Of a stretch of DNA of 49,279 nt, positions 27,278 through 35,890 are shown piece by piece. The position numbers and the translations under genes are program-made. Every line of letters begins with the position of its first letter. Positions within the stretch are counted from its first letter, which is position 1. The stretch spans positions 1 to 49,279 of the forward strand of contig JBDRVV010000020.1 of the NCBI GenBank assembly GCA_039802005.1. Reading direction: 5' to 3'. Origin of the DNA: a candidate division WOR-3 bacterium (lineage in GTDB: Bacteria; Hydrothermota; Tepidihabitantia; SM23-42; JAOAFX01). The notes below the pieces were generated by a model that was not told the origin of the DNA, ran no database searches, and was given only the letters and a program-made list of their open reading frames with translations.

Positions 27278-28372
27278 TTAGAGTCCTCTAACTTTACGTT
27301 TTTTCAATTCTTTTTTAATAAATTCACAGAATTGCGGGTTCATACCAAGATATTCGGGCGGGATTACGCCAAATTGAGGATAATCTTTTATACATCGAGC
27401 AATGACCGCGCATGAATATGCAGTCATCCTTGCCATTGAAGTAATTTTGTTTTTTCTGTCATAATAATCAATTATCCGATATTTTTTCTGTTTCGCACCT
27501 GATTGTAATTGAATAATCAAAATAGTAATATCATATTCCGGTCCTTTGCTCAATTCCTCTTTAAGGTAATTGAACATAAACTCGTAACAAGGGATTTTAG
27601 TGTGGTTAAACTTTACCTCTTTGTTTGAAAAAAAGCCACATTCAATCAAAGTTTTAAAAATTGTTGCATGACCTGCATACCGAATCGTTTTTTCTTCCAT
27701 ATTTTTTATTGTACACATAGTCTTCAACAATGTGCGTAAGCCATCGGTATAAAATGCCTCCAGTTTGCCAATATCAGGGATATAAAATTCTTCTATTCCA
27801 GTGAGTGCGGGTACGGTTATTACTTTATTATTTTGGTAAATCCTTGCTGGTCTTGTATATTCTTCAATCAAATCACTCGGTGACCAGGTAATGCGATAAT
27901 TGAAAGGTGGAACTGGCTTTTGTGGAATGCCACCAACCATTATCTTCAAATTGTCAATTTTTTTCATATAGGTGTATGCTTCACCCACAAGGATATTACT
28001 CAAACCTGGCGCATAACCTGCATCAGGAACGATTTTTATTCCAGCCTTTTTTGCGTCCTGGTCAAGTAAAAAGGGGTCTTCTGAAGAATATGACATATCA
28101 ACCATATCAATCCCGGCTTCAATTGCACACTCCATTGAGTAGAACCCAAACCGCGCCGGCAGGGCGCCAACCACTAAATCATAATCGCTCATCAATCTTA
28201 TCAATCTTTTTTGGTCTTTTATATCAAATTTTACCTTTTTAATTTTAGGGCAATCCAAAGTTTTGAGGTTATTTTCATCAATGTCAAGGACGGTAATTTC
28301 AGAATAATAGTTTATTAGATATTTTGCTACAATTCTGCCCTGCATTCCACAACCGAGAATCAGTATTTTCAT
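27278..28372 (-). CDS. saccharopine dehydrogenase-family oxidoreductase
   Basis: 364 residues. N-terminal Rossmann fold MKILILGCGMQGRIVAKYL (GxGxxG), VVGALPARFGFYSMECAIEAGIDMVDMSYS, DAGYAPGLSNIL and a saccharopine-dehydrogenase C-terminal domain. Candidates include a lysine 6-dehydrogenase or another saccharopine-dehydrogenase-like enzyme of amine/amino-acid metabolism. The substrate is not certain. It overlaps the ABC-2 permease gene by 4 bp (ATGA), an odd pairing. Confidence 0.82.
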   Translation of the reverse strand: MKILILGCGMQGRIVAKYLINYYSEITVLDIDENNLKTLDCPKIKKVKFDIKDQKRLIRLMSDYDLVVGALPARFGFYSMECAIEAGIDMVDMSYSSEDPFLLDQDAKKAGIKIVPDAGYAPGLSNILVGEAYTYMKKIDNLKIMVGGIPQKPVPPFNYRITWSPSDLIEEYTRPARIYQNNKVITVPALTGIEEFYIPDIGKLEAFYTDGLRTLLKTMCTIKNMEEKTIRYAGHATIFKTLIECGFFSNKEVKFNHTKIPCYEFMFNYLKEELSKGPEYDITILIIQLQSGAKQKKYRIIDYYDRKNKITSMARMTAYSCAVIARCIKDYPQFGVIPPEYLGMNPQFCEFIKKELKKRKVRGL

Positions 28373-29655
28373 ACTATCCTCCTTAATTTTCCAAAACTGA
28401 ACTTCATGGTCAAAATTCTCTCTGACGAAAAGACTTTTGTAGCAATAAAAAGCAAGACGACAGCAAAGAAAAGTAGATAAAAAATTCCCAGTATCACAGG
28501 AAGTCTCTGTCCGAGGAGTAGAAACTTAAAGGCAAAGAATGTATGAGAGAATGGGATTAAAAATGTGAAGATCTTTAAACCCAGACTCATTGATCCGGGA
28601 TCAAAGGTCAGGGCAAAGAAATATGGGATTAGTATCATTATAGTGAGCGGCATAATCGTGGTCTGGGCATCTTTGACATCCTGGGCAAATAATGCTAAAA
28701 GTGTTGCTAAGGCAAGGGCATTAACTATCGATAAAAATATGCTTATACCCAATAAAATTTTGCCGTATGTATCAAGACTAAGATTTATACCTGTGCCCAA
28801 ACCCTGAAAATCAGCAGTTGTGCTCGTGCCTATACTACCAAATGAAGACATATAACTGCCCATCGCTAAAACAAAGAATAGTGCAAAGCATATAGCAAGG
28901 ACTACTGCCGCAAGCATCTTGGCAAGAACAATTGTAAATCGCGAAACAGGGACCGTAAGGATTGTCTCAAGGGTCTTGTTTTCCTTTTCCTGGGCAATTG
29001 ATGATGCAATCATTGTGCCAGTTATTATGATTAACATTAAAAGTGCCACGGGTACGATAACTGTTTGCGTTGAAATGTAGGCAATGATAAATGCTGCATT
29101 GCCCGGCTGAATGATATCTTTTAAGACAACGAATTCTTTAGCCTTTATAGGTTCGCGAAGTATTTCTAAATTTAGGCTGGGATTTATCTCCTTTAAAAAC
29201 AATTCTGCAACTTCTTTATTGAGTGTTTGTAATAAATTTCTCACACTTACACGCTGGGCAGAAGACGCAATTCCTAAGGAAGTTATTATTGAATAAACTC
29301 TGATTTCAGCACTCAGTTTATTTTTTAAATTTAATTCGTAATCTTCAGGAATTATCACAACCATAGAAAGGTTTTGTTCCTTTGCAATCCTTACCGCCTG
29401 GGTATCAGCCTCTGCAGAAATAACTGTGATTAAATTCTTTGTATTTTTTAAACCTTCAATTAGCGCGGAAGATGAATTTGTTTTATCTTTGTCCATAATA
29501 CCAATATGAACGGGTTTCATCGCCCTTCCGACTTCTCTTTGCATAACCTGACCGATAAAAAATAGTATAAATATGGACATTAAAAATGGAAGTATCATCC
29601 TTAAGGTCAGAAGGTCTTTTATTTCTTTTTGAAAGATATTTAAAAATTTCTTCAT
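28369..29655 (-). CDS. ABC-2 type exporter permease (NatB-like)
   Basis: 428 residues: one N-terminal helix (about 15-37), an extracytoplasmic domain (about 40-185) and five to six C-terminal helices. Family blocks GTMIASSIAQEKENKTLETILTVPVS and SSFGSIG are seen. It pairs with the ATPase encoded 8 bp upstream. The NatAB family includes sodium and peptide/antibiotic exporters; the substrate is unknown. Confidence 0.87.
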   Translation of the reverse strand: MKKFLNIFQKEIKDLLTLRMILPFLMSIFILFFIGQVMQREVGRAMKPVHIGIMDKDKTNSSSALIEGLKNTKNLITVISAEADTQAVRIAKEQNLSMVVIIPEDYELNLKNKLSAEIRVYSIITSLGIASSAQRVSVRNLLQTLNKEVAELFLKEINPSLNLEILREPIKAKEFVVLKDIIQPGNAAFIIAYISTQTVIVPVALLMLIIITGTMIASSIAQEKENKTLETILTVPVSRFTIVLAKMLAAVVLAICFALFFVLAMGSYMSSFGSIGTSTTADFQGLGTGINLSLDTYGKILLGISIFLSIVNALALATLLALFAQDVKDAQTTIMPLTIMILIPYFFALTFDPGSMSLGLKIFTFLIPFSHTFFAFKFLLLGQRLPVILGIFYLLFFAVVLLFIATKVFSSERILTMKFSFGKLRRIV

Positions 29656-29663
29656 TAATCTTT

Positions 29664-30383
29664 TTAACTTATACTCTTTACAAATACCTGCTCAAGGTTC
29701 TCTGCCCTGTATTTATTGCGTAATTCTGATGGAGTCCCGAATTCAACAATTTTGCCCTGATGGATGAACGCCACTCTATTTGATAAGAATTCAACTTCAA
29801 GCATATTGTGTGAAGAGACAATTACCGTTGTGCCGGTCCTTGCATAATCAATGATAAGATTTCGCACCTCAAGCGAATTTATCACATCAAGCCCCGATGT
29901 TGGTTCGTCAAGTATCACTAATTTCGGATTATGCATCAGGGCACGGGCAAGGAGCAATTTTCTTACCATCCCCTTGCTGTAGTTCCTGATAAGGTCATTC
30001 AGACGGTCTCCAAGTTTTGCTATCTCAACCGCCCTTTCTACTATACTTTGTTTTTCTTGATTGTCCTTTGCATAAAAACCTGCCATAAATTTAAGATAAT
30101 CAATCCCTTTAAGATTTTTGTATGCACCTGCTTCTTCTGGAAGATAACTTATCATTTCTCTTATCTTCGTGCCTTCTTTTAATACATTAAATCCAAATAT
30201 TTCTATAATTCCATCTGTGGGTTGCAAAAGTGTTGCGATCATTCTTAAAGTTGTTGTCTTACCTGCACCATTTGGACCGATCAGACCAAAAATTTCGCCT
30301 TCTGCCACATCAAAAGAAATTCCATCAACCGCCTTGATTTTACCAAAATTTTTGTATAAATCTCTGACAATGAGTGCGGGCAT
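29664..30383 (-). CDS. ABC-2 type exporter ATPase (NatA-like)
   Basis: 239 residues: Walker A GPNGAGKTTTLRMIATLL, Q-loop YLPEEAGAY, signature YSKGMVRKLLLARALM (variant of LSGGQ), Walker B LVILDEPTSGLD, H-loop SSHNMLEVE. First gene of a three-gene minus-strand operon; its promoter ends 5 nt before the ATG. Confidence 0.92.
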   Translation of the reverse strand: MPALIVRDLYKNFGKIKAVDGISFDVAEGEIFGLIGPNGAGKTTTLRMIATLLQPTDGIIEIFGFNVLKEGTKIREMISYLPEEAGAYKNLKGIDYLKFMAGFYAKDNQEKQSIVERAVEIAKLGDRLNDLIRNYSKGMVRKLLLARALMHNPKLVILDEPTSGLDVINSLEVRNLIIDYARTGTTVIVSSHNMLEVEFLSNRVAFIHQGKIVEFGTPSELRNKYRAENLEQVFVKSIS

Positions 30384-30388
30384 AGATG

Positions 30389-30416
30389 ATTATATTTAAA
30401 ACTTATTTATAGTCAA
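30389..30416 (-). promoter_or_regulatory. promoter of the NatAB-like operon (leaderless)
   Basis: On the minus strand, TTGACT (forward 30411-30416), 16-bp spacer, TATAAT (forward 30389-30394), 5 nt before the ATG at 30383. Confidence 0.8.
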
Positions 30417-30434
30417 GTTGACGATAAAAATTAC

Positions 30435-30462
30435 TTTACAAAAATAGATTTATGTATATAAT
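30435..30462 (+). promoter_or_regulatory. promoter of deoB operon (leaderless)
   Basis: TTTACA (30435-30440), 16-bp spacer, TATAAT (30457-30462), 6 nt before the ATG at 30469. Divergent from the NatA promoter with 18 bp between the -35 boxes, the same spacing as at the btuF/lysS pair. Confidence 0.78.
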
Positions 30463-30468
30463 AATTCA

Positions 30469-31635
30469 ATGGCAAGGGCTGTTGTTTTAATCCTTGATGG
30501 TGTGGGAGTGGGTGAGCTACCTGATGCTTATAAATACAATGACCAGGGAAGCAATACCCTTGGTAATTTATCAAAGGCAGTAGGCGGGCTGAAATTACCA
30601 TTCCTTGAGAATCTTGGACTCGGTAACATTCTTGAAATTCAGGGTGTGAAAAGAATTAAAAACCCAAAGGGATTTTTTGGCAAAATGGCAGAGATTTCTC
30701 CGGGAAAGGATTCAACGACCGGGCATTGGGAATTGATGGGGGTAATACTTAAAAAGCCTTTTCCAACGTACCCCGATGGTTTTCCTGAAGAAATTATAAA
30801 AGAATTTGAAAAGAGAATTGGTTACAAAACCCTGGGAAATTATCCTGCCTCAGGTACCGAGATCATAAAAGAACTTGGTGCGGAACATATTGCAAAAAAA
30901 ATGCCGATAGTTTATACATCGGCAGATAGCGTATTCCAGATTGCCTGTCATATTGATGTCTTCACTCTTGATGAATTATACAGATTTTGTGAGATAGCAC
31001 GAGAACTATTACAGGGTGAACATGGTGTCGCGCGTGTTATCGCCCGTCCATTCGCAGGACAACCGCCTGATTTTTATCGCACAAAAGACCGAAAGGACTT
31101 TTCTATGAAACCACCTGAGCCTACACTCCTTGATTATGCAAAAGAGAGTGGATTTGAGGTCATTGCGATAGGCAAAGTAGATGATATATTTGCTAAACAG
31201 GGTTATACAAAGTCCTTTCACTCTGTTAATAACCTTGAGTGCGTGGATTTTGTTATAAAATCATTGGGGGAAGTTGACCAAGGATTAATTGTAGCAAATT
31301 TTGTTCAATTTGATATGGACTGGGGACATCGTAATGATATATTGAATTTTGCCCGGGGATTAGAAGAAATGGATGCTGGAATTGAAAAAATTGTGCGGGA
31401 TTTGAAGGAGTATGATTTATTATTTATCACTGCCGATCATGGAAATGATCCAACTACACCATCAACTGACCATTCAAGAGAATATGTACCCGTTATTGCT
31501 TATTTTAATGCAAAGAAAGGAAAAGAAATTGGGGTGAGGAATACTTTTGCTGATCTTGCCCGGACGATTGCACGGTATATGAAAATAGACGGTTTGAAAA
31601 ATGGCGAAGATTTTCTTGATATTATAATGGGATAA
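30469..31635 (+). CDS. deoB: phosphopentomutase
   Basis: 388 residues, the usual length. It interconverts (deoxy)ribose 1- and 5-phosphates. Alkaline-phosphatase-superfamily metal sites: LILDGVGVGELPDA, GKDSTTGHWELMG with the catalytic Thr, DWGHRND and ITADHGNDPTTPSTDHSRE. Leaderless start at 30469. It is followed after 9 bp by cdd, so the two act together in nucleoside salvage. Confidence 0.95.
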   Translation: MARAVVLILDGVGVGELPDAYKYNDQGSNTLGNLSKAVGGLKLPFLENLGLGNILEIQGVKRIKNPKGFFGKMAEISPGKDSTTGHWELMGVILKKPFPTYPDGFPEEIIKEFEKRIGYKTLGNYPASGTEIIKELGAEHIAKKMPIVYTSADSVFQIACHIDVFTLDELYRFCEIARELLQGEHGVARVIARPFAGQPPDFYRTKDRKDFSMKPPEPTLLDYAKESGFEVIAIGKVDDIFAKQGYTKSFHSVNNLECVDFVIKSLGEVDQGLIVANFVQFDMDWGHRNDILNFARGLEEMDAGIEKIVRDLKEYDLLFITADHGNDPTTPSTDHSREYVPVIAYFNAKKGKEIGVRNTFADLARTIARYMKIDGLKNGEDFLDIIMG

Positions 31636-31644
31636 AGGAAATAG

Positions 31645-32034
31645 ATGAAGATATCCAGAGTTCTGATAAAAAAACTTAAAGAGACGGTAAAGTATGCATA
31701 TGCTCCATATTCAAAAATACAGGTGGGTGCCCTATTGTACTCTTCGGATGGGAAGATATATACTGGAACAAATATTGAAAATAGCTCTTATTCACTTACT
31801 ATCTGTGCAGAAAGAGTGGCAGTTTTTAAAGGTATCTCTGAAGGCGTTAAAAAATTTTCTTTATTACTTATGTATTCGCCACAGTATGATTTCATTCTTC
31901 CCTGCGGTGCCTGCTTACAGGTGCTTAACGAGTTTGCTCCGGATATCGTTATTGCAACTATGAATAAAAACGAAGAATTTAAATTTTTTCCTTTGGCTAC
32001 ATTATTAAAAAAACCATTTAAAATCAGGAGTTAA
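31645..32034 (+). CDS. cdd: cytidine deaminase
   Basis: 129 residues. It deaminates cytidine/deoxycytidine. AYAPYSKIQVGALL, GTNIENSSYSLTICAERVAVFKG (zinc Cys and catalytic Glu) and LPCGACLQVL (two zinc Cys). Tetrameric short form. Cotranscribed with deoB in a salvage unit. Confidence 0.95.
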   Translation: MKISRVLIKKLKETVKYAYAPYSKIQVGALLYSSDGKIYTGTNIENSSYSLTICAERVAVFKGISEGVKKFSLLLMYSPQYDFILPCGACLQVLNEFAPDIVIATMNKNEEFKFFPLATLLKKPFKIRS

Positions 32035-32036
32035 AT

Positions 32037-33818
32037 ATGTATTACATTGGAATTCTCGTAAGAGATTTAAAGAAAAAGCCATTCCATAATCTTATTGAAA
32101 ATCTGAAAAGGTTTGGTTCAAAAGTTGAACAGGCAGAGAAACATTTAATTGTTTTCTCCAATGATGATATAAATATAATTAACTGCCTGTTTAAACTTAA
32201 AGAGATTTATCCAGAGATTCGCACGGGCATATCTCAATACATAGGCATTGCTAAGGGACTGGCACGTATTGCCCAGATTGGAGAGATACTGACATCCGCA
32301 GATACCGAGCCAGCAATTCTTGAAAGTTTTGATATTACTTCATTGGGGATGCTTACAATAGAGGGCATGAAGACAGAGATTCTTGTCTGTCGTATTGACT
32401 GCCCAAAAGGAAAGGAAAGATTCCCTGAACTTAAAAAGCAAATAAGAATTATTCCCCGTCCTTTAATGATTGATGCCTTCAAAAATTTTCTTAATGTTAC
32501 AAAATCCGCTTTGATATTTGCACCGGATGGAACAGGAAAAACGGTATTCATTGATCAATTAGTTGAAGAGTTTGGGCAGGAAAAAGAAATTTTGAGAACA
32601 ACTGCGCCAGCCTATCTTTCCAATATTACATTAAAACCAGTTTGTGACCTATTAATTCAGTTATTCAAAATTCAAATAGATTTTACCCTTGAAGAAAAAC
32701 AAAAGATAATTGAAAGTAAATTAAAAGAGATAGGAATGAGGGATATCGGCACAAGTTATTTAGCAATCCTTGATTTCCTAAATATTGGTGAAGAAGAAAC
32801 TATATTAAGAAAGATGGAAACAAAGGTTCGGATTGAATTGATCATTAATACAATTTGTGATGTGATGACAAATCTATCCCATTTAAAACCCCTGGTTGTT
32901 ATTGTTGAAGATATAGAAAATCTTGATCCATCTTCAATAAATTTCCTACAACATTGTATTACAAAATTGTCTGATGAGAATATTATATTTATCTTTACCT
33001 CCAATCGTGCCCAGGTGAATTTAAAAGGAATAAAGGAATTTGAACTCTTAGAGATTGACCGTTCGCAGATAGAAGAATATTTATTTAACGAAATCGGAGA
33101 GAAGATAAATTTCCCATCCACAACTATCTTCAATATTGCCCAATATCTTGCCTTATACTATGAAGAACAGATTGATTACTTTTATGCACTTTACAGTGGT
33201 GAAAATCCACTTGTCAATTTCAGCCTGCCCTTTGCTGACTACAAAACAATCATTAAAAGACGGGTAGAATTGCTTGAAGAAAATAAAGAATTATTATATG
33301 CCCTTGCTGCCCTCGGTTACGAAATTGACCCACAAGATTTTCCTATTGCCGAAAATATTCAGGAACAACTTGAGTATCTTGTAGAGCACAACTTCTTAAG
33401 AAGAATAGATAAAAAATATTTCTTTACTTCGCCTTTACTCCACGAAACTATTTATGAACTTATCCCGGATAAAAATGCACGCCATACGCGGCTTGCAGAT
33501 TATTACCGCCGGCGTGAAGGATATGAGGAATATGCGCTGTTTCACTATATGAAATCAGAAAATTATAAACGGACGATGGAATATTTGCTGAAAGCCAGTA
33601 AGATTGCAGTAAAGAAAGGCGGTTATGAATCAGCCATAAACTATTATCTACAGGCATTAGAATTATGCCGAAGAGAAAAAGATGTCGCTGACCTTGAAAC
33701 ATTGATCGCAATAAACGAGGGGTTGGCGGATATCTATCGGTCAATGGGTGATGAGGAACAGGCGATGAAATATTATAAGGTGGTTCTTGATAGTTATAAA
33801 GAAATCCTGAAAGAATAG
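32037..33818 (+). CDS. AAA ATPase/TPR protein with degenerate cyclase-like N-terminus
   Basis: 593 residues, no membrane segment. Residues 1-120 look like the remains of a class III nucleotidyl cyclase domain (IRTGISQYIGIAKGLARIAQIGEILTS, TIEGMKTEILVCRI) lacking the catalytic aspartates. A STAND/AAA module follows: Walker A APDGTGKT at 162-169 and Walker B LVVIVEDIENLDPSS near 285. Helical repeats end in a TPR-like segment (SAINYYLQALELCRR, EQAMKYYKVVLDSYKE). This cyclase-AAA-TPR order is known in signalling proteins; here the cyclase part is probably a sensor or scaffold only. It starts 2 bp after cdd. Function not known; compare the AAA/TPR/SARP protein at 2463-5861. Confidence 0.75.
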   Translation: MYYIGILVRDLKKKPFHNLIENLKRFGSKVEQAEKHLIVFSNDDINIINCLFKLKEIYPEIRTGISQYIGIAKGLARIAQIGEILTSADTEPAILESFDITSLGMLTIEGMKTEILVCRIDCPKGKERFPELKKQIRIIPRPLMIDAFKNFLNVTKSALIFAPDGTGKTVFIDQLVEEFGQEKEILRTTAPAYLSNITLKPVCDLLIQLFKIQIDFTLEEKQKIIESKLKEIGMRDIGTSYLAILDFLNIGEEETILRKMETKVRIELIINTICDVMTNLSHLKPLVVIVEDIENLDPSSINFLQHCITKLSDENIIFIFTSNRAQVNLKGIKEFELLEIDRSQIEEYLFNEIGEKINFPSTTIFNIAQYLALYYEEQIDYFYALYSGENPLVNFSLPFADYKTIIKRRVELLEENKELLYALAALGYEIDPQDFPIAENIQEQLEYLVEHNFLRRIDKKYFFTSPLLHETIYELIPDKNARHTRLADYYRRREGYEEYALFHYMKSENYKRTMEYLLKASKIAVKKGGYESAINYYLQALELCRREKDVADLETLIAINEGLADIYRSMGDEEQAMKYYKVVLDSYKEILKE

Positions 33819-33871
33819 TCTGTGGGTTTGGGTTTGGGTGCTGGAAACATTTTAATAAAATCCATATTTAT

Positions 33872-35884
33872 ATGATTTTTTTTCTCTTTATTCAGATAAA
33901 CAATGATACATTACCAGCAGAAAGTCTTAATGTTGTTCACTATTCTGCAAAAATGATAACCTATAATCTTGATAGTGCAATTGTTATTTTAAATGATTCC
34001 GCATATATATCATATCGTGATATTCAATTATTTTCGGATAGTGCCTATTATTATATAGACAGAAAAACACTTGAGGCATTTGGCTTATGTCATTTGAGAC
34101 AGGTGAATGATTCTATAAAAGGGACGCATTTAAAATACAACCTTGAGACAAAAAAGGCAATGATGGATACTGGTAAGACACAGATTCAAAAAGGATTTAT
34201 TGAAGGGAAAAAAATTTACTGGGTGGAAGAGAAGGTCGTCAATGCCTATGATGGAAAATACACGACCTGCAACGATTCTCCGCCCCATTATTATTTTTAT
34301 GCACCAAGGATGAAGGTTTTTTTAGGTGATATGGTTATTGCCCGACCGATTTATCTCTACATATATGATATGCCGGTTATTGCGGCGCCTTTCTGGTTCG
34401 TGCCAATATCATCAAAAAGAAAATCAGGGTTATTGCCGTTCAAGGTTGGAAATTCACGTGCCTATGGGAAATTTATAAGGGGTTTTGCTTATTATTATGT
34501 CATTTCTGACTACGCTGACCTGACCCTTCAGATAGATGCAATGGAGAAAAAAGGTATGATGCCTCACCTTGAAGGTGTATGGGATTACAGTCCATATTCT
34601 GCAGGAAATTTTCATATCAATTATATAAAAGAGATTGATACAAGGCTAACAAGATACAGCATTGAAGCAAGAAATAACTCCCCGTATTTTCTTTTTGGCT
34701 CTAATTTTAATTGTGATATAAAATATATGAGTGATAATAGATACCGTTCTGACTATGCTGAGACGACAATCATCTGGGTGGATAAAGAGATAAGCTCCCA
34801 GGCAACGCTTAATCGTGATTTTGGTGAGATTAGAAACAGTGTGACGCTTGAAAGAAGGGTTGATTTTGGCGATACCACAACCTTTGAGAAGATTCCATAC
34901 TACACTGTTACAACCCCTTCAAGACAATTATTTTCTTTTCTCACCTATTCACTATCCGGACACATTAGTTATGACCGAAAATTTTATCCCCATGAGAAAA
35001 CAGAGGCCGGTGGTGCAAATATCCATACCAGTCCTTCCTTTAAGCAGAACATTCTTGACCTTTTCTCAATCTCACCGGGATTTGATCTTGATTTTGCAGT
35101 ATTCAGTGAAGATACCGCGGGCAATAAATACCCATCGCGATTCGGTTATTCATTCTTTACCAATGCCAGTACAAATTTATATCGGGTCTATAGTGTTGAA
35201 ATGTTAGGAATAAAAGGAATCCTCCATAAGGTAATGCCTGGTGTTTCCTATAATTATACACCGGATTTCAAGTTTGGCAGATTCCCAAGCGTATATGGTA
35301 TACCAAATTATGCGCATGTTCATAACATCGGCTTTGGTGTAAGCCAGGAATTTGAGGCAAAGGTTGGAGAAAAAAACGAAAAGAAAAATTTTGCGCAAAT
35401 TTCTTTAAACAGTGGCTACAATTTATTAAATGATACAATCTCACCGGTGAGTTATTCTATTAATCTACCTTTAAATCCGTTTCCCAAACCCATAACTGCA
35501 TTCAGCACCCGCTTGGGTGGCTCATATAATCTGTATACAAAAGAATATACATATACTATAGACCAGGGAACATCAATCCAGATGGAAAATTTTAAAATAA
35601 ATATCAACCAGAGTTATACAAAAGGAGGAAAATATCAGGTGAGCTTTGTCGGCGAGATAAAACCAACTCAGAACTGGACTGTCTCGTATAGTGGAAGATA
35701 TGATTATGGATTAAAAAAATTCGTTGATTACAGTCTTGCGTTAACGAGAAACCTCCATTGCTGGGAAGGGGTATTCAGTTTCTCTCAGTTCGCGAATGAC
35801 TGGCGCTACGATTTCAAAGTCCGAATAAAAGAAATACCCGAAGTTGCGATAGGCCGGGGCTTGCTTGGATATTTGATAGAATAA
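33872..35884 (+). CDS. lptD: LPS-assembly protein LptD (OstA family)
   Basis: 670 residues. A short hydrophobic N-terminus, then an OstA/LptA-like periplasmic beta-jellyroll (about 20-150: LDSAIVILNDSAYISYRDIQLFSDSA, TKKAMMDTGKTQIQKGF, KIYWVEEKVVNAYDGKYTTC). The OM barrel follows (PVIAAPFWFVPISSKRKSGLLPFKVG is the LptD barrel-entry motif; strands to the end). It inserts lipopolysaccharide or a related glycolipid in the outer leaflet, evidence for a diderm envelope. The upstream spacer contains a G-rich stretch but no clear promoter; its expression may continue from the deoB operon. Confidence 0.88.
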   Translation: MIFFLFIQINNDTLPAESLNVVHYSAKMITYNLDSAIVILNDSAYISYRDIQLFSDSAYYYIDRKTLEAFGLCHLRQVNDSIKGTHLKYNLETKKAMMDTGKTQIQKGFIEGKKIYWVEEKVVNAYDGKYTTCNDSPPHYYFYAPRMKVFLGDMVIARPIYLYIYDMPVIAAPFWFVPISSKRKSGLLPFKVGNSRAYGKFIRGFAYYYVISDYADLTLQIDAMEKKGMMPHLEGVWDYSPYSAGNFHINYIKEIDTRLTRYSIEARNNSPYFLFGSNFNCDIKYMSDNRYRSDYAETTIIWVDKEISSQATLNRDFGEIRNSVTLERRVDFGDTTTFEKIPYYTVTTPSRQLFSFLTYSLSGHISYDRKFYPHEKTEAGGANIHTSPSFKQNILDLFSISPGFDLDFAVFSEDTAGNKYPSRFGYSFFTNASTNLYRVYSVEMLGIKGILHKVMPGVSYNYTPDFKFGRFPSVYGIPNYAHVHNIGFGVSQEFEAKVGEKNEKKNFAQISLNSGYNLLNDTISPVSYSINLPLNPFPKPITAFSTRLGGSYNLYTKEYTYTIDQGTSIQMENFKININQSYTKGGKYQVSFVGEIKPTQNWTVSYSGRYDYGLKKFVDYSLALTRNLHCWEGVFSFSQFANDWRYDFKVRIKEIPEVAIGRGLLGYLIE

Positions 35885-35890
35885 TTTTTT

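Noticed and set aside
31694-31963. 89-codon ORF inside cdd
   Set aside because: Alternate frame of a clearly conserved cytidine deaminase.
33824-33846. G-rich GGGTTTGGGTTTGGG stretch as a G-quadruplex
   Set aside because: Only three GGG runs plus a GG; too weak to call.
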